Of a DNA stretch of 64,000 nt, positions 1 through 7,547 are shown piece by piece. The DNA is from Bacteroidales bacterium (GTDB taxonomy: Bacteria > Bacteroidota > Bacteroidia > Bacteroidales > UBA932): assembly GCA_017619675.1 (NCBI GenBank), contig JAFZRX010000009.1, forward strand, positions 281,033 to 345,032. Direction: 5' to 3'. Position 1 is the first letter of the stretch; the number at the start of each line of letters is the position of its first letter. The position numbers and the translations under genes are program-made. The notes beneath the pieces were generated by a model, which saw only the letters and a program-made list of their open reading frames with translations, made no database searches and was not told the origin of the DNA.

Positions 1-583
1 GGAGGGTGTTGACCAGCGTCAGTCCGTCCGCCCCGGCTTCCTCGCAGGCCTTTGCTATGGCCACGATGTCCGTGACGTTGGGGCTCAGTTTTATGAACAC
101 GGGCTTATGGCACAGGGCCTTGACCGCCGCGGTAACTTCCGCGGCCGCACAGGCCGAAGTGCCGAACGCCATCCCGCCGCCGTGTACGTTGGGGCAGGAG
201 ACGTTGACTTCCAGTATGTCAACCCCTTCGCATTTGTCCGCTATGGAGCAACTCTTCACGTATTCTTCCAGGGAGAATCCGCTTATGTTGGCTATCACCG
301 CTCCTCCGAATATCTTGCGCAACTGGGGAATCTTCTCTTCCACCAGGGCGTAAACACCCGGGTTCTGGAGGCCCACAGAATTGAGCATCCCGTCCGGGGT
401 CTCCGCTATGCGGGGGCACTCGTTACCGAAGCGCGGTTCCAGGGTGGAACCCTTCAGCGATATGCCTCCCAGCACGTTCAGGTCGTATTCCCCGGCCATC
501 TCTAAGCCGAAGCCGAAGGTGCCGCTGGCCGGAATCACCGGATTCTTGAGCGTTACTCCGCAAAGGTTTACTTCAGTTACCAT
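1..583 (-). CDS. pyrD: Dihydroorotate dehydrogenase catalytic subunit, partial (3' end outside window)
   Basis: Oxidises dihydroorotate to orotate in pyrimidine synthesis; the class 1B enzyme works as a complex with PyrK. The visible N-terminal ~194 residues contain the family pattern: VTLKNPVIPASGTFG near the start, the glycine-rich GGISLKG segment, and VNVSCPN followed by KPVFIKLSPNV, the substrate/FMN region. The ATG at 581-583 overlaps the pyrK stop by 7 bases (ATGGTAA) and is preceded by a purine-rich AAGGAGGA. The overlap with pyrK fits a 1B (PyrD-PyrK) heterotetramer. The C-terminal part, with the remaining FMN site, lies beyond the left edge. Confidence 0.95.
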   Translation of the reverse strand, partial: MVTEVNLCGVTLKNPVIPASGTFGFGLEMAGEYDLNVLGGISLKGSTLEPRFGNECPRIAETPDGMLNSVGLQNPGVYALVEEKIPQLRKIFGGAVIANISGFSLEEYVKSCSIADKCEGVDILEVNVSCPNVHGGGMAFGTSACAAAEVTAAVKALCHKPVFIKLSPNVTDIVAIAKACEEAGADGLTLVNTL

Positions 584-1314
584 ATTATGTCCTCCTTCTT
601 GAAAACGGGGCCGTCGGCGCATACTCGCCTGGGCCCGGATGCGGTATGGCAGGTGCAGCCGTAGCAGATGCCGCAGCCGCAGCCCATGCGCTCCTCAAGG
701 CTGGCCTCGCCAGGGCCTTCCAGGCTGGCGCAGACAGCCTTCATCATCGGCGCGGGGCCGCAGGTGTAGAAGTAGTCGAACTCCGGCTGAACGGCCTTTA
801 TGGCATCGGTCACAAAGCCCTTTATTCCCAGCGAGCCGTCCAGCGTGGCCAGGTGGACATCGGCGCCCATGGCCTTGAAATCGTCCACCAGGACGGCGTC
901 GGCGTCGGTGTTGAACCCCATCACCACGCAGACCTTCTTTCCTTGTGCGATGAGTTCCTTTGCCAGGCTGAAGACGGGGGAGGCGCCAAGGCCTCCGCAG
1001 GCTATGAGCGCGCTCTGGCGGCAGGCACCGGCGTCAAAGCCGTTGCCCAGCCCGCAGAGCAGCTCCAGGACCTGCCCCGGCTGCATGGCGCTCATCACTT
1101 CCGTGCCCTGTCCCACCACCTTGTAGATGACGGCCAGGCTTTCCGGGTCCCATTCCTGCGCGGCCAGAGGCCTCCGCAGGAAGAACCCGTCAATTGCCAC
1201 GTCCACGAACTGCCCGGCGCGCTTGAGCGCACCCGTAGGCCCCTGCAGGCGCATCCTGTAGGTCTTGTCCGCGATCAGTTCGTTGGACAGTATTGTATAG
1301 AGGGCTTTTTCCAT
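577..1314 (-). CDS. pyrK: Dihydroorotate dehydrogenase electron-transfer subunit
   Basis: Iron-sulfur flavoprotein that passes electrons from PyrD to NAD+. The ~245-residue protein has the ferredoxin-reductase fold order: FAD-binding RRPL (about residue 48), a nucleotide-binding CGGLGASPV segment (about 107), and a C-terminal [2Fe-2S] region with clustered cysteines (ERMGCGCGICYGCTC, then a further Cys in RRVCADGPVF). A TTG just upstream could add one residue, but the ATG at 1312-1314 overlaps the carB stop (TGATG), the usual coupled arrangement in this operon, so I chose it. Confidence 0.94.
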   Translation of the reverse strand: MEKALYTILSNELIADKTYRMRLQGPTGALKRAGQFVDVAIDGFFLRRPLAAQEWDPESLAVIYKVVGQGTEVMSAMQPGQVLELLCGLGNGFDAGACRQSALIACGGLGASPVFSLAKELIAQGKKVCVVMGFNTDADAVLVDDFKAMGADVHLATLDGSLGIKGFVTDAIKAVQPEFDYFYTCGPAPMMKAVCASLEGPGEASLEERMGCGCGICYGCTCHTASGPRRVCADGPVFKKEDIIW

Positions 1315-4300
1315 CAATGGTTGTATTCTTCGTCAATCGTAGATATACCGAGCGTGATCTCTTCCAGGACGTCAAGCAGCACGCGGACAGTCTCCAGCGA
1401 AGTGAATATTGTAACGTTGTTCTCAACCGCGGCACGGCGGATATCGTATCCGTCAAGCCTTGAACTGTGCTGGTTGATGTCTATGGTGTTGATCACATAG
1501 CTTACGTGGCCCTGGCGGAGGCTGCTTATGATGTCCTTGCTGCCCTCGCTCAGCTTATCGAGGCTGCGGGTCTTTATGCCGTTCTTCTTGAGGAACTCGG
1601 CGGTTCCCTTTGTAGCCTCGATATTGAATCCCAGGTTGTAGAAGCGGCGGATGAGCGGCAGCGCCTCCTCCTTGTCCTGGTCCGCTATGGTGGCGAATAT
1701 GGTTCCGTAGTTCACTACGCTCACGCCGGATGCCTGCAAGGACTTGTAAAGCGCGCGGTTCAGCGAATCGTCATATCCGATGGCCTCACCGGTGGACTTC
1801 ATCTCAGGGGAGAGGTAGGTGTCTATTCCCTTTATCTTTCCGAAGGAGAACGCCGGGCTCTTCACGTAGTGCCTGTGGCGCTCGGGATAGTAAACCTGGC
1901 TTATGCCCTGCTCCTTGAGGGAGTGTCCCAGCATGATCAGGGTGGCTATCTTGGCCATCGGTACACCTGTTGACTTGGACAGGAACGGTACTGTACGGGA
2001 TGAACGGGGGTTGACCTCGATCACGTATACGTCGTTCTTTGAATCCACTATGAACTGGATGTTGAACAGTCCCACGATGCCAATTTCCAGGCCCAGTTTC
2101 ACGGTGTAGTCCACTATCTTGTCCTTCACGTCCTGGCTCAGGGAGAAGGAAGGATATACGCTTATGGAATCTCCGGAATGGATACCCGTGCGCTCCACAT
2201 GCTCCATGATTCCGGGGATGAACACGTCCTTGCCGTCGCAGATAGCGTCAACTTCGCACTCCTTGCCCTGGATGTACTTGTCCACCAGGACAGGGGAGTT
2301 CTCGTTGATCTCCACCGCGTTGTGCAGGTAGTGGCGGAGGGCTTCCTCGTTGCCCACTATCATCATGGCGCGGCCTCCGAGCACGAAGGACGGGCGCACC
2401 AGCACCGGATAGCCTATCTCGGCCGCGGCCTTGACGCCTTCCTCCACGTCAGTCACGGCCTTGGCCTTGGGCTGAGGAATTCCGGTCTTGCGCATGATGG
2501 CCTCGAACAGCTTGCGGTCCTCAGCGTTGTCAATGGCCTCGATCTGGGTGCCGATGATCGGTACGTCGAACTCGGCCAGCGGGCCGGCCAGGTTGATGGC
2601 GGTCTGTCCTCCAAGGGTCACTATGATGCCCTGAGGATTCTCCATCTTTATGACGTTCATGACGTCCTCTACGGTAAGCGGCTCAAAGTAAAGCTTGTCT
2701 GAGATGGAGTAGTCCGTAGAAACAGTTTCGGGGTTGTTGTTTATGATAATTGCCTCATATCCGGCCTCCCGGATGGCCCAGATGGCGTGTACGGTGGAGT
2801 AGTCGAATTCTACTCCCTGACCGATCCTGATAGGACCTGCGCCCAGCACCAGGATCTTCTTGCGGTCGCTGACCACGGTCTCGTTCTCCTGCTCGTAGGT
2901 GGAGTAGAAGTAAGGTACGTCAGCGTCGTGCTCCGCGGCGCAGCTGTCGATGAACTTGTATACGGGGTTGATGCCCAGGGACCACCTGTACTCGATGGCT
3001 TCCTTTTCCGTCATTCCCCACAGCTGGCCAATGAACTTGTCGCTGAATCCCAGCCTCTTGGCCTGTAACAGCGTCTCCTTGTCCTTGGGATTTGCCTTGA
3101 GGGCTTCCTCCATGCGCACAATGTTGCATATCTTCTCAAGGAAGAGCATGTCAATCTTGGTGCGGTCATATATGTGCCTGATATCCACGCCGTTGCGTAT
3201 CAGCTGGGCTATTGCCAGGTAATGGTCGTCCGGGAACTTTGTGATGTACTGGAGCATGTCCGCGTCGCTCATTGACTCGAACTTGCGCTTCCACAGGTGG
3301 CAACAGCCGATCTCCAGCGAGCGGATGGCCTTGAGGAAGCTCTCCTCGAAGGTACGGCCTATGCTCATGACCTCTCCGGTGGCCTTCATCTGGGTCCCCA
3401 GTTCATTGGAAGCCTCGCTGAATTTGTCGAACGGGAAGCGGGCCACCTTGCTCACTATGTAGTCGATGGAAGGCTCGCAGCAGGCGGGGGCGCCGGCCAC
3501 GGTGATTTCGTCCAGGGTAAGTCCCACCGCTATCTTCGCGGTTACGCGGGCGATGGGGAAGCCGCTGGCCTTGGAAGCCAGGGCGGATGAGCGGGAAACG
3601 CGAGGGTTAACCTCGATTATGTAGTAGTTGAAGGACAGCGGGTCCAGTGCGAACTGGATGTTGCATCCGCCTTCGATCTTCAGGGCGCGGATGAGTTTCA
3701 GGGCGCTGGCGCGGAGGATTTCGTATTCCTTGTCGGCCAGGGTCTGCACGGGGGCAACGACCACGGAATCTCCGGTGTGGATGCCTACGGGGTCAACGTT
3801 CTCCATTGAGCAGATGGTGATGGCGGTGTCGTTCTTGTCGCGCATCACCTCGAACTCGATCTCCTTGTAGCCCTTCACGCTCTTCTCGATGAGCACCTGA
3901 TGGACAGGGGAGAGGGCCAGGGCGTTGCGCATCATGTCGGTCAGTTCAGCGGCGTTGTTGGCGAATCCGCCGCCCGTTCCTCCAAGGGTGAAGGCGGGGC
4001 GCAGCACCACGGGGTAGCCTATCTTGTCGGCGGTAGCCAGGGCCTCTTCTATGCTGTAGCATATCTGGGAGGGGATCACGGGCTCGCCGAGGCTGATGCA
4101 CAGTTCCTTGAACAGTTCGCGGTCCTCCGCCTGCTCGATGCTGTGGAAGGAGGTTCCAAGGATTTCTACGTGGCACTCGTCAAGGACGCCCTTGCGCGCC
4201 AGTTTCACGGCCAGGTTGAGGCCTGTCTGGCCTCCCAGGCCGGGAACTATGGCGTCCGGCCTCTCATATCGGATTATCTTGGCAACATATTCCAGGTCCA

Positions 4301-4505
4301 GGGGCTCCATGTAAACCTTGTCCGCCATCTGGGTGTCCGTCATGATGGTGGCTGGGTTGGAGTTCACCAGCACCACCTCATAGCCTTCTTCCTTGAGGGC
4401 GAGGCAGGCCTGGGTGCCTGCATAGTCGAATTCGGCGGCCTGGCCTATCACGATAGGGCCGGAGCCGATAACCATTATCTTGTTTATGTCAGTTCTCTTG
4501 GGCAT
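1314..4505 (-). CDS. carB: Carbamoyl-phosphate synthase large subunit
   Basis: Makes carbamoyl phosphate from bicarbonate, ammonia and two ATP; it normally receives ammonia through a tunnel from CarA. The 1063-residue length is normal. Two homologous ATP-grasp halves are visible: the first starts with GSGPIVIGQAAEFDYAG (about residue 14) and the second with GAGPIRIGQGVEFDYS (about 557). Each carries its glycine-rich and EVNPR metal/ATP motifs. The C-terminal ~130 residues form an MGS-like regulatory domain. It lies 3 bases after carA and its stop overlaps the pyrK start. Nothing looks degraded here, unlike its partner CarA. Confidence 0.97.
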   Translation of the reverse strand: MPKRTDINKIMVIGSGPIVIGQAAEFDYAGTQACLALKEEGYEVVLVNSNPATIMTDTQMADKVYMEPLDLEYVAKIIRYERPDAIVPGLGGQTGLNLAVKLARKGVLDECHVEILGTSFHSIEQAEDRELFKELCISLGEPVIPSQICYSIEEALATADKIGYPVVLRPAFTLGGTGGGFANNAAELTDMMRNALALSPVHQVLIEKSVKGYKEIEFEVMRDKNDTAITICSMENVDPVGIHTGDSVVVAPVQTLADKEYEILRASALKLIRALKIEGGCNIQFALDPLSFNYYIIEVNPRVSRSSALASKASGFPIARVTAKIAVGLTLDEITVAGAPACCEPSIDYIVSKVARFPFDKFSEASNELGTQMKATGEVMSIGRTFEESFLKAIRSLEIGCCHLWKRKFESMSDADMLQYITKFPDDHYLAIAQLIRNGVDIRHIYDRTKIDMLFLEKICNIVRMEEALKANPKDKETLLQAKRLGFSDKFIGQLWGMTEKEAIEYRWSLGINPVYKFIDSCAAEHDADVPYFYSTYEQENETVVSDRKKILVLGAGPIRIGQGVEFDYSTVHAIWAIREAGYEAIIINNNPETVSTDYSISDKLYFEPLTVEDVMNVIKMENPQGIIVTLGGQTAINLAGPLAEFDVPIIGTQIEAIDNAEDRKLFEAIMRKTGIPQPKAKAVTDVEEGVKAAAEIGYPVLVRPSFVLGGRAMMIVGNEEALRHYLHNAVEINENSPVLVDKYIQGKECEVDAICDGKDVFIPGIMEHVERTGIHSGDSISVYPSFSLSQDVKDKIVDYTVKLGLEIGIVGLFNIQFIVDSKNDVYVIEVNPRSSRTVPFLSKSTGVPMAKIATLIMLGHSLKEQGISQVYYPERHRHYVKSPAFSFGKIKGIDTYLSPEMKSTGEAIGYDDSLNRALYKSLQASGVSVVNYGTIFATIADQDKEEALPLIRRFYNLGFNIEATKGTAEFLKKNGIKTRSLDKLSEGSKDIISSLRQGHVSYVINTIDINQHSSRLDGYDIRRAAVENNVTIFTSLETVRVLLDVLEEITLGISTIDEEYNH

Positions 4506-4508
4506 GTC

Positions 4509-5576
4509 CTATTCCTCCATCATTGCTATGAATTTGTCAAAAAAGTCGCTCTCCTGCGGGCCCGGGGCTCCTTCAGGATAGAACTGTACGCTGTATACCT
4601 TGTCGGCGGGGCACTGGAGGCCCTCTATGGTGCCGTCGGAGGCGTCCTTGTAGACAACCTCAAGCGGGGTGCCGGCCAGGGAGGCCTCGTCAACCGCGTA
4701 GTTGTGGTTGTGCTCGGTTGTGATGATGCGTCCGGTCTCCATGTTGCGGACAGGATGGCCGCCGTGGTGTCCGCAGAGCATCTTGAATGTCTTGGCTCCG
4801 TATGAACGGGCTATGATGAGGTGTCCCAGGCAGATTCCAAAGAGGGGGAGCCTTCCCTTCAGGTCCTTGACAAGCTTGTCAAGGGAAGGGAGGTTGTCAG
4901 GGCTGCCGGGGCCGTTGGATATGATCACTCCGTCAGGGTCGAAGGCCAGGATGTCCTCCACCGTGGAGTTGTAGGGAACCACGGTGACGTTGCATCCGCG
5001 CTGGTTCAGGGCGGACACTATGCTGTGCTTGAGGCCGCAGTCCACTATCACCACGTCATATTTGTGCTGGGGGGTGCGGGAGAACCAGCGCTTGGTGCAG
5101 CTGACCCTGGCCACCTGGTCCGTCTGGACCGGGGCCTGGGCTATGAGCACCAGCGCGTTGCCGGTGGACATGCCTTCGTCCACTATGGCCGCCTTCATGC
5201 TGCCCTCCGTACGTATGATGCGGGTGAGCATGCGGGTGTCGGGGCCGCTCAGGATTGGAATCCCGTGTTCGTCCATCTCCTCAGACAAGGTCTTTGTGTA
5301 GCGGAAGTTGGACGGGGTGTCGCAGTACTCGCGGACTATGAGGCCGCCAAGTGAGAAGATGCGGGACTCAAAGTCGTCGTCGGTGATACCATACTGGCCT
5401 ATCAGGGGATAGGTCATCACTACTAACTGTCCGGCGTATGCCGGGTCGGAAGCTATTTCCTGATACCCCACCATTGAGGTATTGAAAACTATTTCCCCCA
5501 CGACAGGGCTCTGTGACCCGTATCCCAGGCCGTGGAACTCCTGTCCGTTTTCGAGAACAAGCTTCATTTTCTTCAT
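4509..5576 (-). CDS. carA: Carbamoyl-phosphate synthase small subunit with altered glutaminase site
   Basis: Normally hydrolyses glutamine to feed ammonia to CarB. The 355-residue protein has the CarA N-terminal domain and a class I glutamine amidotransferase domain. The nucleophile Cys249 is kept in FGICLGH, and Glu335 is kept. The catalytic His of the Cys-His-Glu triad is Tyr333 (FYPEGAPGP; codon TAT at 4578-4580). Three glutamine-pocket positions also differ from the E. coli enzyme: the Gln after CLGH is Leu253, the Gly of the NHG motif is Asn292, and the Ser of DPSY is Ala46. From established CarA biochemistry, loss of this His removes glutaminase activity but leaves ammonia-dependent synthesis possible; that this applies here is inference. 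A start 9 bases downstream (MKLVLEN) is also possible. Confidence 0.93.
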   Translation of the reverse strand: MKKMKLVLENGQEFHGLGYGSQSPVVGEIVFNTSMVGYQEIASDPAYAGQLVVMTYPLIGQYGITDDDFESRIFSLGGLIVREYCDTPSNFRYTKTLSEEMDEHGIPILSGPDTRMLTRIIRTEGSMKAAIVDEGMSTGNALVLIAQAPVQTDQVARVSCTKRWFSRTPQHKYDVVIVDCGLKHSIVSALNQRGCNVTVVPYNSTVEDILAFDPDGVIISNGPGSPDNLPSLDKLVKDLKGRLPLFGICLGHLIIARSYGAKTFKMLCGHHGGHPVRNMETGRIITTEHNHNYAVDEASLAGTPLEVVYKDASDGTIEGLQCPADKVYSVQFYPEGAPGPQESDFFDKFIAMMEE

Positions 5577-5580
5577 TTTC

Positions 5581-6699
5581 CTATATCTTAAATATTGTCT
5601 TTCCTTTGTAAACGGTCTTCACGCACTTTCCGTAGACTTCCCAGCCGTCGAAGGGGGTGCTGTGCCCCTTGGACTGGAACTTTGAGGAATCTATGACGAA
5701 AGGCTCTCCAACTTCGAAGAAGGCCCTGTCGCGCCCCGCTTCCGGAAGGCGGAAGCGCCTGCGCGGGGCCGTGCTCATCAGGTCCACCAGTTTCTCAAGC
5801 GTGATGACGCCTTTCAGGACCAGATGCGTGTACAGGACTGGGAATGCTGTCTCCAGTCCCGTGATGCCCATTGCGCTGTCCTTAAGGCCCTTGGACTTTT
5901 CCTCCGCGCTGTGCGGGGCGTGGTCCGTGGCAATCATGTCTATGGTTCCGTCCTGGATGCCTTCCAGCAGGGCGTCCCTGTCCGCCGCGCTGCGGAGGGG
6001 AGGGTTCATCTTGAAACGGCCGTCTTCCTGGAGGTTGTCGTCGCACAGGACAAGGTAGTGGGGCGCCGTCTCGCAGGAGACGTTCACGCCGCGGGCCTTG
6101 GCCTGGCGTATCAATTGGACGCTTTCCTTTGTGGAGATGTGGCAGACGTGGTATGCGCAGCCGCATTCCTCCGCCAGCGCCAGGTCCCTTTCTATCTGCG
6201 CCCACTCGCTGGCGGCGCAGATGCCCTTGTGACCATGGGTGTGGGCGTACTCGCCGTCGTTTATGTAGCCGCCGCGAAGCAGGGAGTTGTCCTCGCAGTG
6301 GGCGGCCAGGATGCAGTCCTGCGCGGCAATGAGTTTCATCGCCCTGCGCATGACGGCGTCATCCTGCACGCCGCTGCCATCGTCGGAGAACGCCACGCAG
6401 CCGCCCTTGAGGGCCGCCACGTCCACTACCTCCAGGCCCTTGCGGCCCAGGGTGATGGTGGCGTACGGCCTCACGTCAATGAAGGCGTCCCTGCGGATTA
6501 TGTCCAGTTCCTCCTGCAGGTGCTCCGGGGTGTCCGGAGCGGGGGAGAGGTTGGGCATGGGGCACACCGCGGTATAGCCGCCGGCCGCGGCTGCACGGCA
6601 TCCCGTCAGGATGGTCTCCTTATATGGGGAACCCGGCTCGCGGAAGTGCACGTGCACGTCGGCAAGGGCGGGGATCTCTATTACATTCTTCAACGACAT
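5581..6699 (-). CDS. pyrC: Dihydroorotase (class I)
   Basis: Cyclises carbamoyl-aspartate to dihydroorotate. The 372-residue amidohydrolase shows the metal-ligand motifs in order: DVHVHFREPG (about residue 14), FSDDGSG (about 105), AAHCED (about 134), VCHIST (about 165), TAPHY (about 187) and ATDHAPH (about 248). It is the first gene of a pyrC-carA-carB-pyrK-pyrD unit, 4 bases ahead of carA. Its ATG (6697-6699) lies three bases after the U-tract of a terminator-like hairpin, so the leader probably controls how much transcription reaches the gene. pyrB and pyrI are not visible in the window. Confidence 0.96.
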   Translation of the reverse strand: MSLKNVIEIPALADVHVHFREPGSPYKETILTGCRAAAAGGYTAVCPMPNLSPAPDTPEHLQEELDIIRRDAFIDVRPYATITLGRKGLEVVDVAALKGGCVAFSDDGSGVQDDAVMRRAMKLIAAQDCILAAHCEDNSLLRGGYINDGEYAHTHGHKGICAASEWAQIERDLALAEECGCAYHVCHISTKESVQLIRQAKARGVNVSCETAPHYLVLCDDNLQEDGRFKMNPPLRSAADRDALLEGIQDGTIDMIATDHAPHSAEEKSKGLKDSAMGITGLETAFPVLYTHLVLKGVITLEKLVDLMSTAPRRRFRLPEAGRDRAFFEVGEPFVIDSSKFQSKGHSTPFDGWEVYGKCVKTVYKGKTIFKI

Positions 6700-6702
6700 G
6701 GC

Positions 6703-6731
6703 AAAAAAAATGACGACTTATAAAAGCCGTC
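6703..6731 (-). terminator. Intrinsic terminator (attenuator) in the pyr operon leader
   Basis: On the minus strand an 8-bp stem with a 4-base loop (GACGGCTT-TTAT-AAGTCGTC, one G-U pair; plus-strand 6712-6731) is followed by one A and eight U (6710-6703), directly before the pyrC start. This is a canonical intrinsic terminator placed inside the leader of the operon it would stop. The 5' arm begins at the stop codon of the leader reading frame (6730-6819), so a ribosome finishing that frame would cover the arm. Confidence 0.82.
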
Positions 6732-6819
6732 AACCAATTAAAAAATAAAAATGGAACAGTTTGTCTGACACATTGCCGGAAGCCGGAGAATACTGTATGC
6801 AGCTGTAAATCTGATCCAT
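6730..6819 (-). CDS. Putative pyr leader peptide (29 codons)
   Basis: The ATG at 6817-6819 opens a 29-codon frame ending with TGA at 6730-6732. The end of the frame is very U-rich in RNA: codons 22-28 read UUC CAU UUU UAU UUU UUA AUU, giving FHFYFLI. The stop touches the first bases of the terminator stem. The 5' UTR between the promoter and this ATG is A-rich (ACAAACAAAAAAACA), which is typical of good initiation regions in Bacteroidota. The layout of short leader frame, U-rich pause tract and terminator is that of the E. coli pyrBI attenuator. No product has been shown; the call rests on architecture alone. Confidence 0.68.
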   Translation of the reverse strand: MDQIYSCIQYSPASGNVSDKLFHFYFLIG

Positions 6820-6835
6820 TGTTTTTTTGTTTGTG

Positions 6836-6866
6836 CAAAGTTAGATATTTTCCAAAATACCGCAAG
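6836..6866 (-). promoter_or_regulatory. Promoter of the pyr operon
   Basis: The minus strand carries TAACTTTG at 6843-6836, a perfect match to the Bacteroidota -7 box TAnnTTTG, with CTTG at 6866-6863 (19-base spacer) as an approximate -33 TTTG. Expected transcription start is near 6830, about 10 bases ahead of the leader-peptide ATG. Confidence 0.75.
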
Positions 6867-6872
6867 TTTTTT

Positions 6873-6903
6873 TTCGTTTTTTGCTTTATGGATTGTAACT
6901 TTG
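6873..6903 (+). promoter_or_regulatory. Promoter of the purine operon
   Basis: TAACTTTG at 6896-6903 matches TAnnTTTG exactly. The -33 element is weak (TTCG at 6873-6876, 19-base spacer). It is divergent from the pyr promoter, with the two -7 boxes about 50 bases apart. It leaves a leader of roughly 160 bases before purE. Confidence 0.6.
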
Positions 6904-6909
6904 TCACTC

Positions 6910-7070
6910 GCAAAGGATCAATGTTGATGGAACTCTTTTACATACGTAAAATAAAGAATTCCCCTTCTTCCGGAAGCTCTCCGGAGACGTATCCCAGCCT
7001 ACCCTTATCGTCAAAGCCCGGCCGGCAGAAACCGACCAGGTGAGTTATTGTATTATAGTAGTTTATAGTT
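6910..7070 (+). other. purE leader with two adjacent palindromes
   Basis: Untranslated stretch between the pur promoter and purE. It holds two side-by-side perfect palindromes, CTTCCGGAAG (6967-6976) and TCTCCGGAGA (6978-6987), in a GC-rich block (about 6960-7040) that stands out from the AT-rich surroundings. A short open frame ending at 7043 runs across the block. I recognise no riboswitch or known operator. Confidence 0.35.
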
Positions 7071-7538
7071 ATGAAAGTTGGAGTTATAATGGGGTCGACA
7101 AGTGATCTGGAGGTCATGTCGGCTGCCTTCGACGTGCTTGACCGCTTCAGGGTCCCGTACGAGAAGAAAGTGATCAGCGCCCACCGCGCACCCGCCCTTC
7201 TGGCGGAGTACGCCACCACCGCCCGCGACCGCGGCCTTGACATTATAATTGCCGGAGCCGGCGGAGCCGCGCATCTTCCGGGAGTCACCGCCTCTATGAC
7301 CACCATCCCCGTGATAGGCGTACCTATCAGCGGAAAGGCCTTCGGCGGAATGGACGCGCTCCTCTCAATGGTCCAGATGCCTTCCGGAATCCCGGTAGCA
7401 ACGGTTTCCGTGAACGGGGCTAAGAACGCCGCCCTCCTGGCCATATCAATACTCTCACTTTCCAATCCGGGCCTTGCCGCGTCGCTTAAATCCTTCCGCG
7501 ACCAGCAGGCGGAGATTATCAAGCGCACAGAAATCTAA
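7071..7538 (+). CDS. purE: N5-carboxyaminoimidazole ribonucleotide mutase
   Basis: Moves the carboxyl group of N5-CAIR to give CAIR in purine synthesis. The 155-residue length and motifs fit class I PurE: GSTSD near the N-terminus, ISAHRAP (about residue 41) and AGAGGAAHLPGV (about 61), which form the nucleotide pocket and catalytic His region. It is the first gene of the purE-L-C-F-M-N-H-D cluster. Class I PurE needs PurK, which is not in the window. Confidence 0.95.
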   Translation: MKVGVIMGSTSDLEVMSAAFDVLDRFRVPYEKKVISAHRAPALLAEYATTARDRGLDIIIAGAGGAAHLPGVTASMTTIPVIGVPISGKAFGGMDALLSMVQMPSGIPVATVSVNGAKNAALLAISILSLSNPGLAASLKSFRDQQAEIIKRTEI

Positions 7539-7547
7539 CCGTCTCCG

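Noticed and set aside
1315-1317. TTG as start of pyrK
   Set aside because: The ATG directly after it overlaps the carB stop in the usual coupled way and gives the family-like N-terminus.
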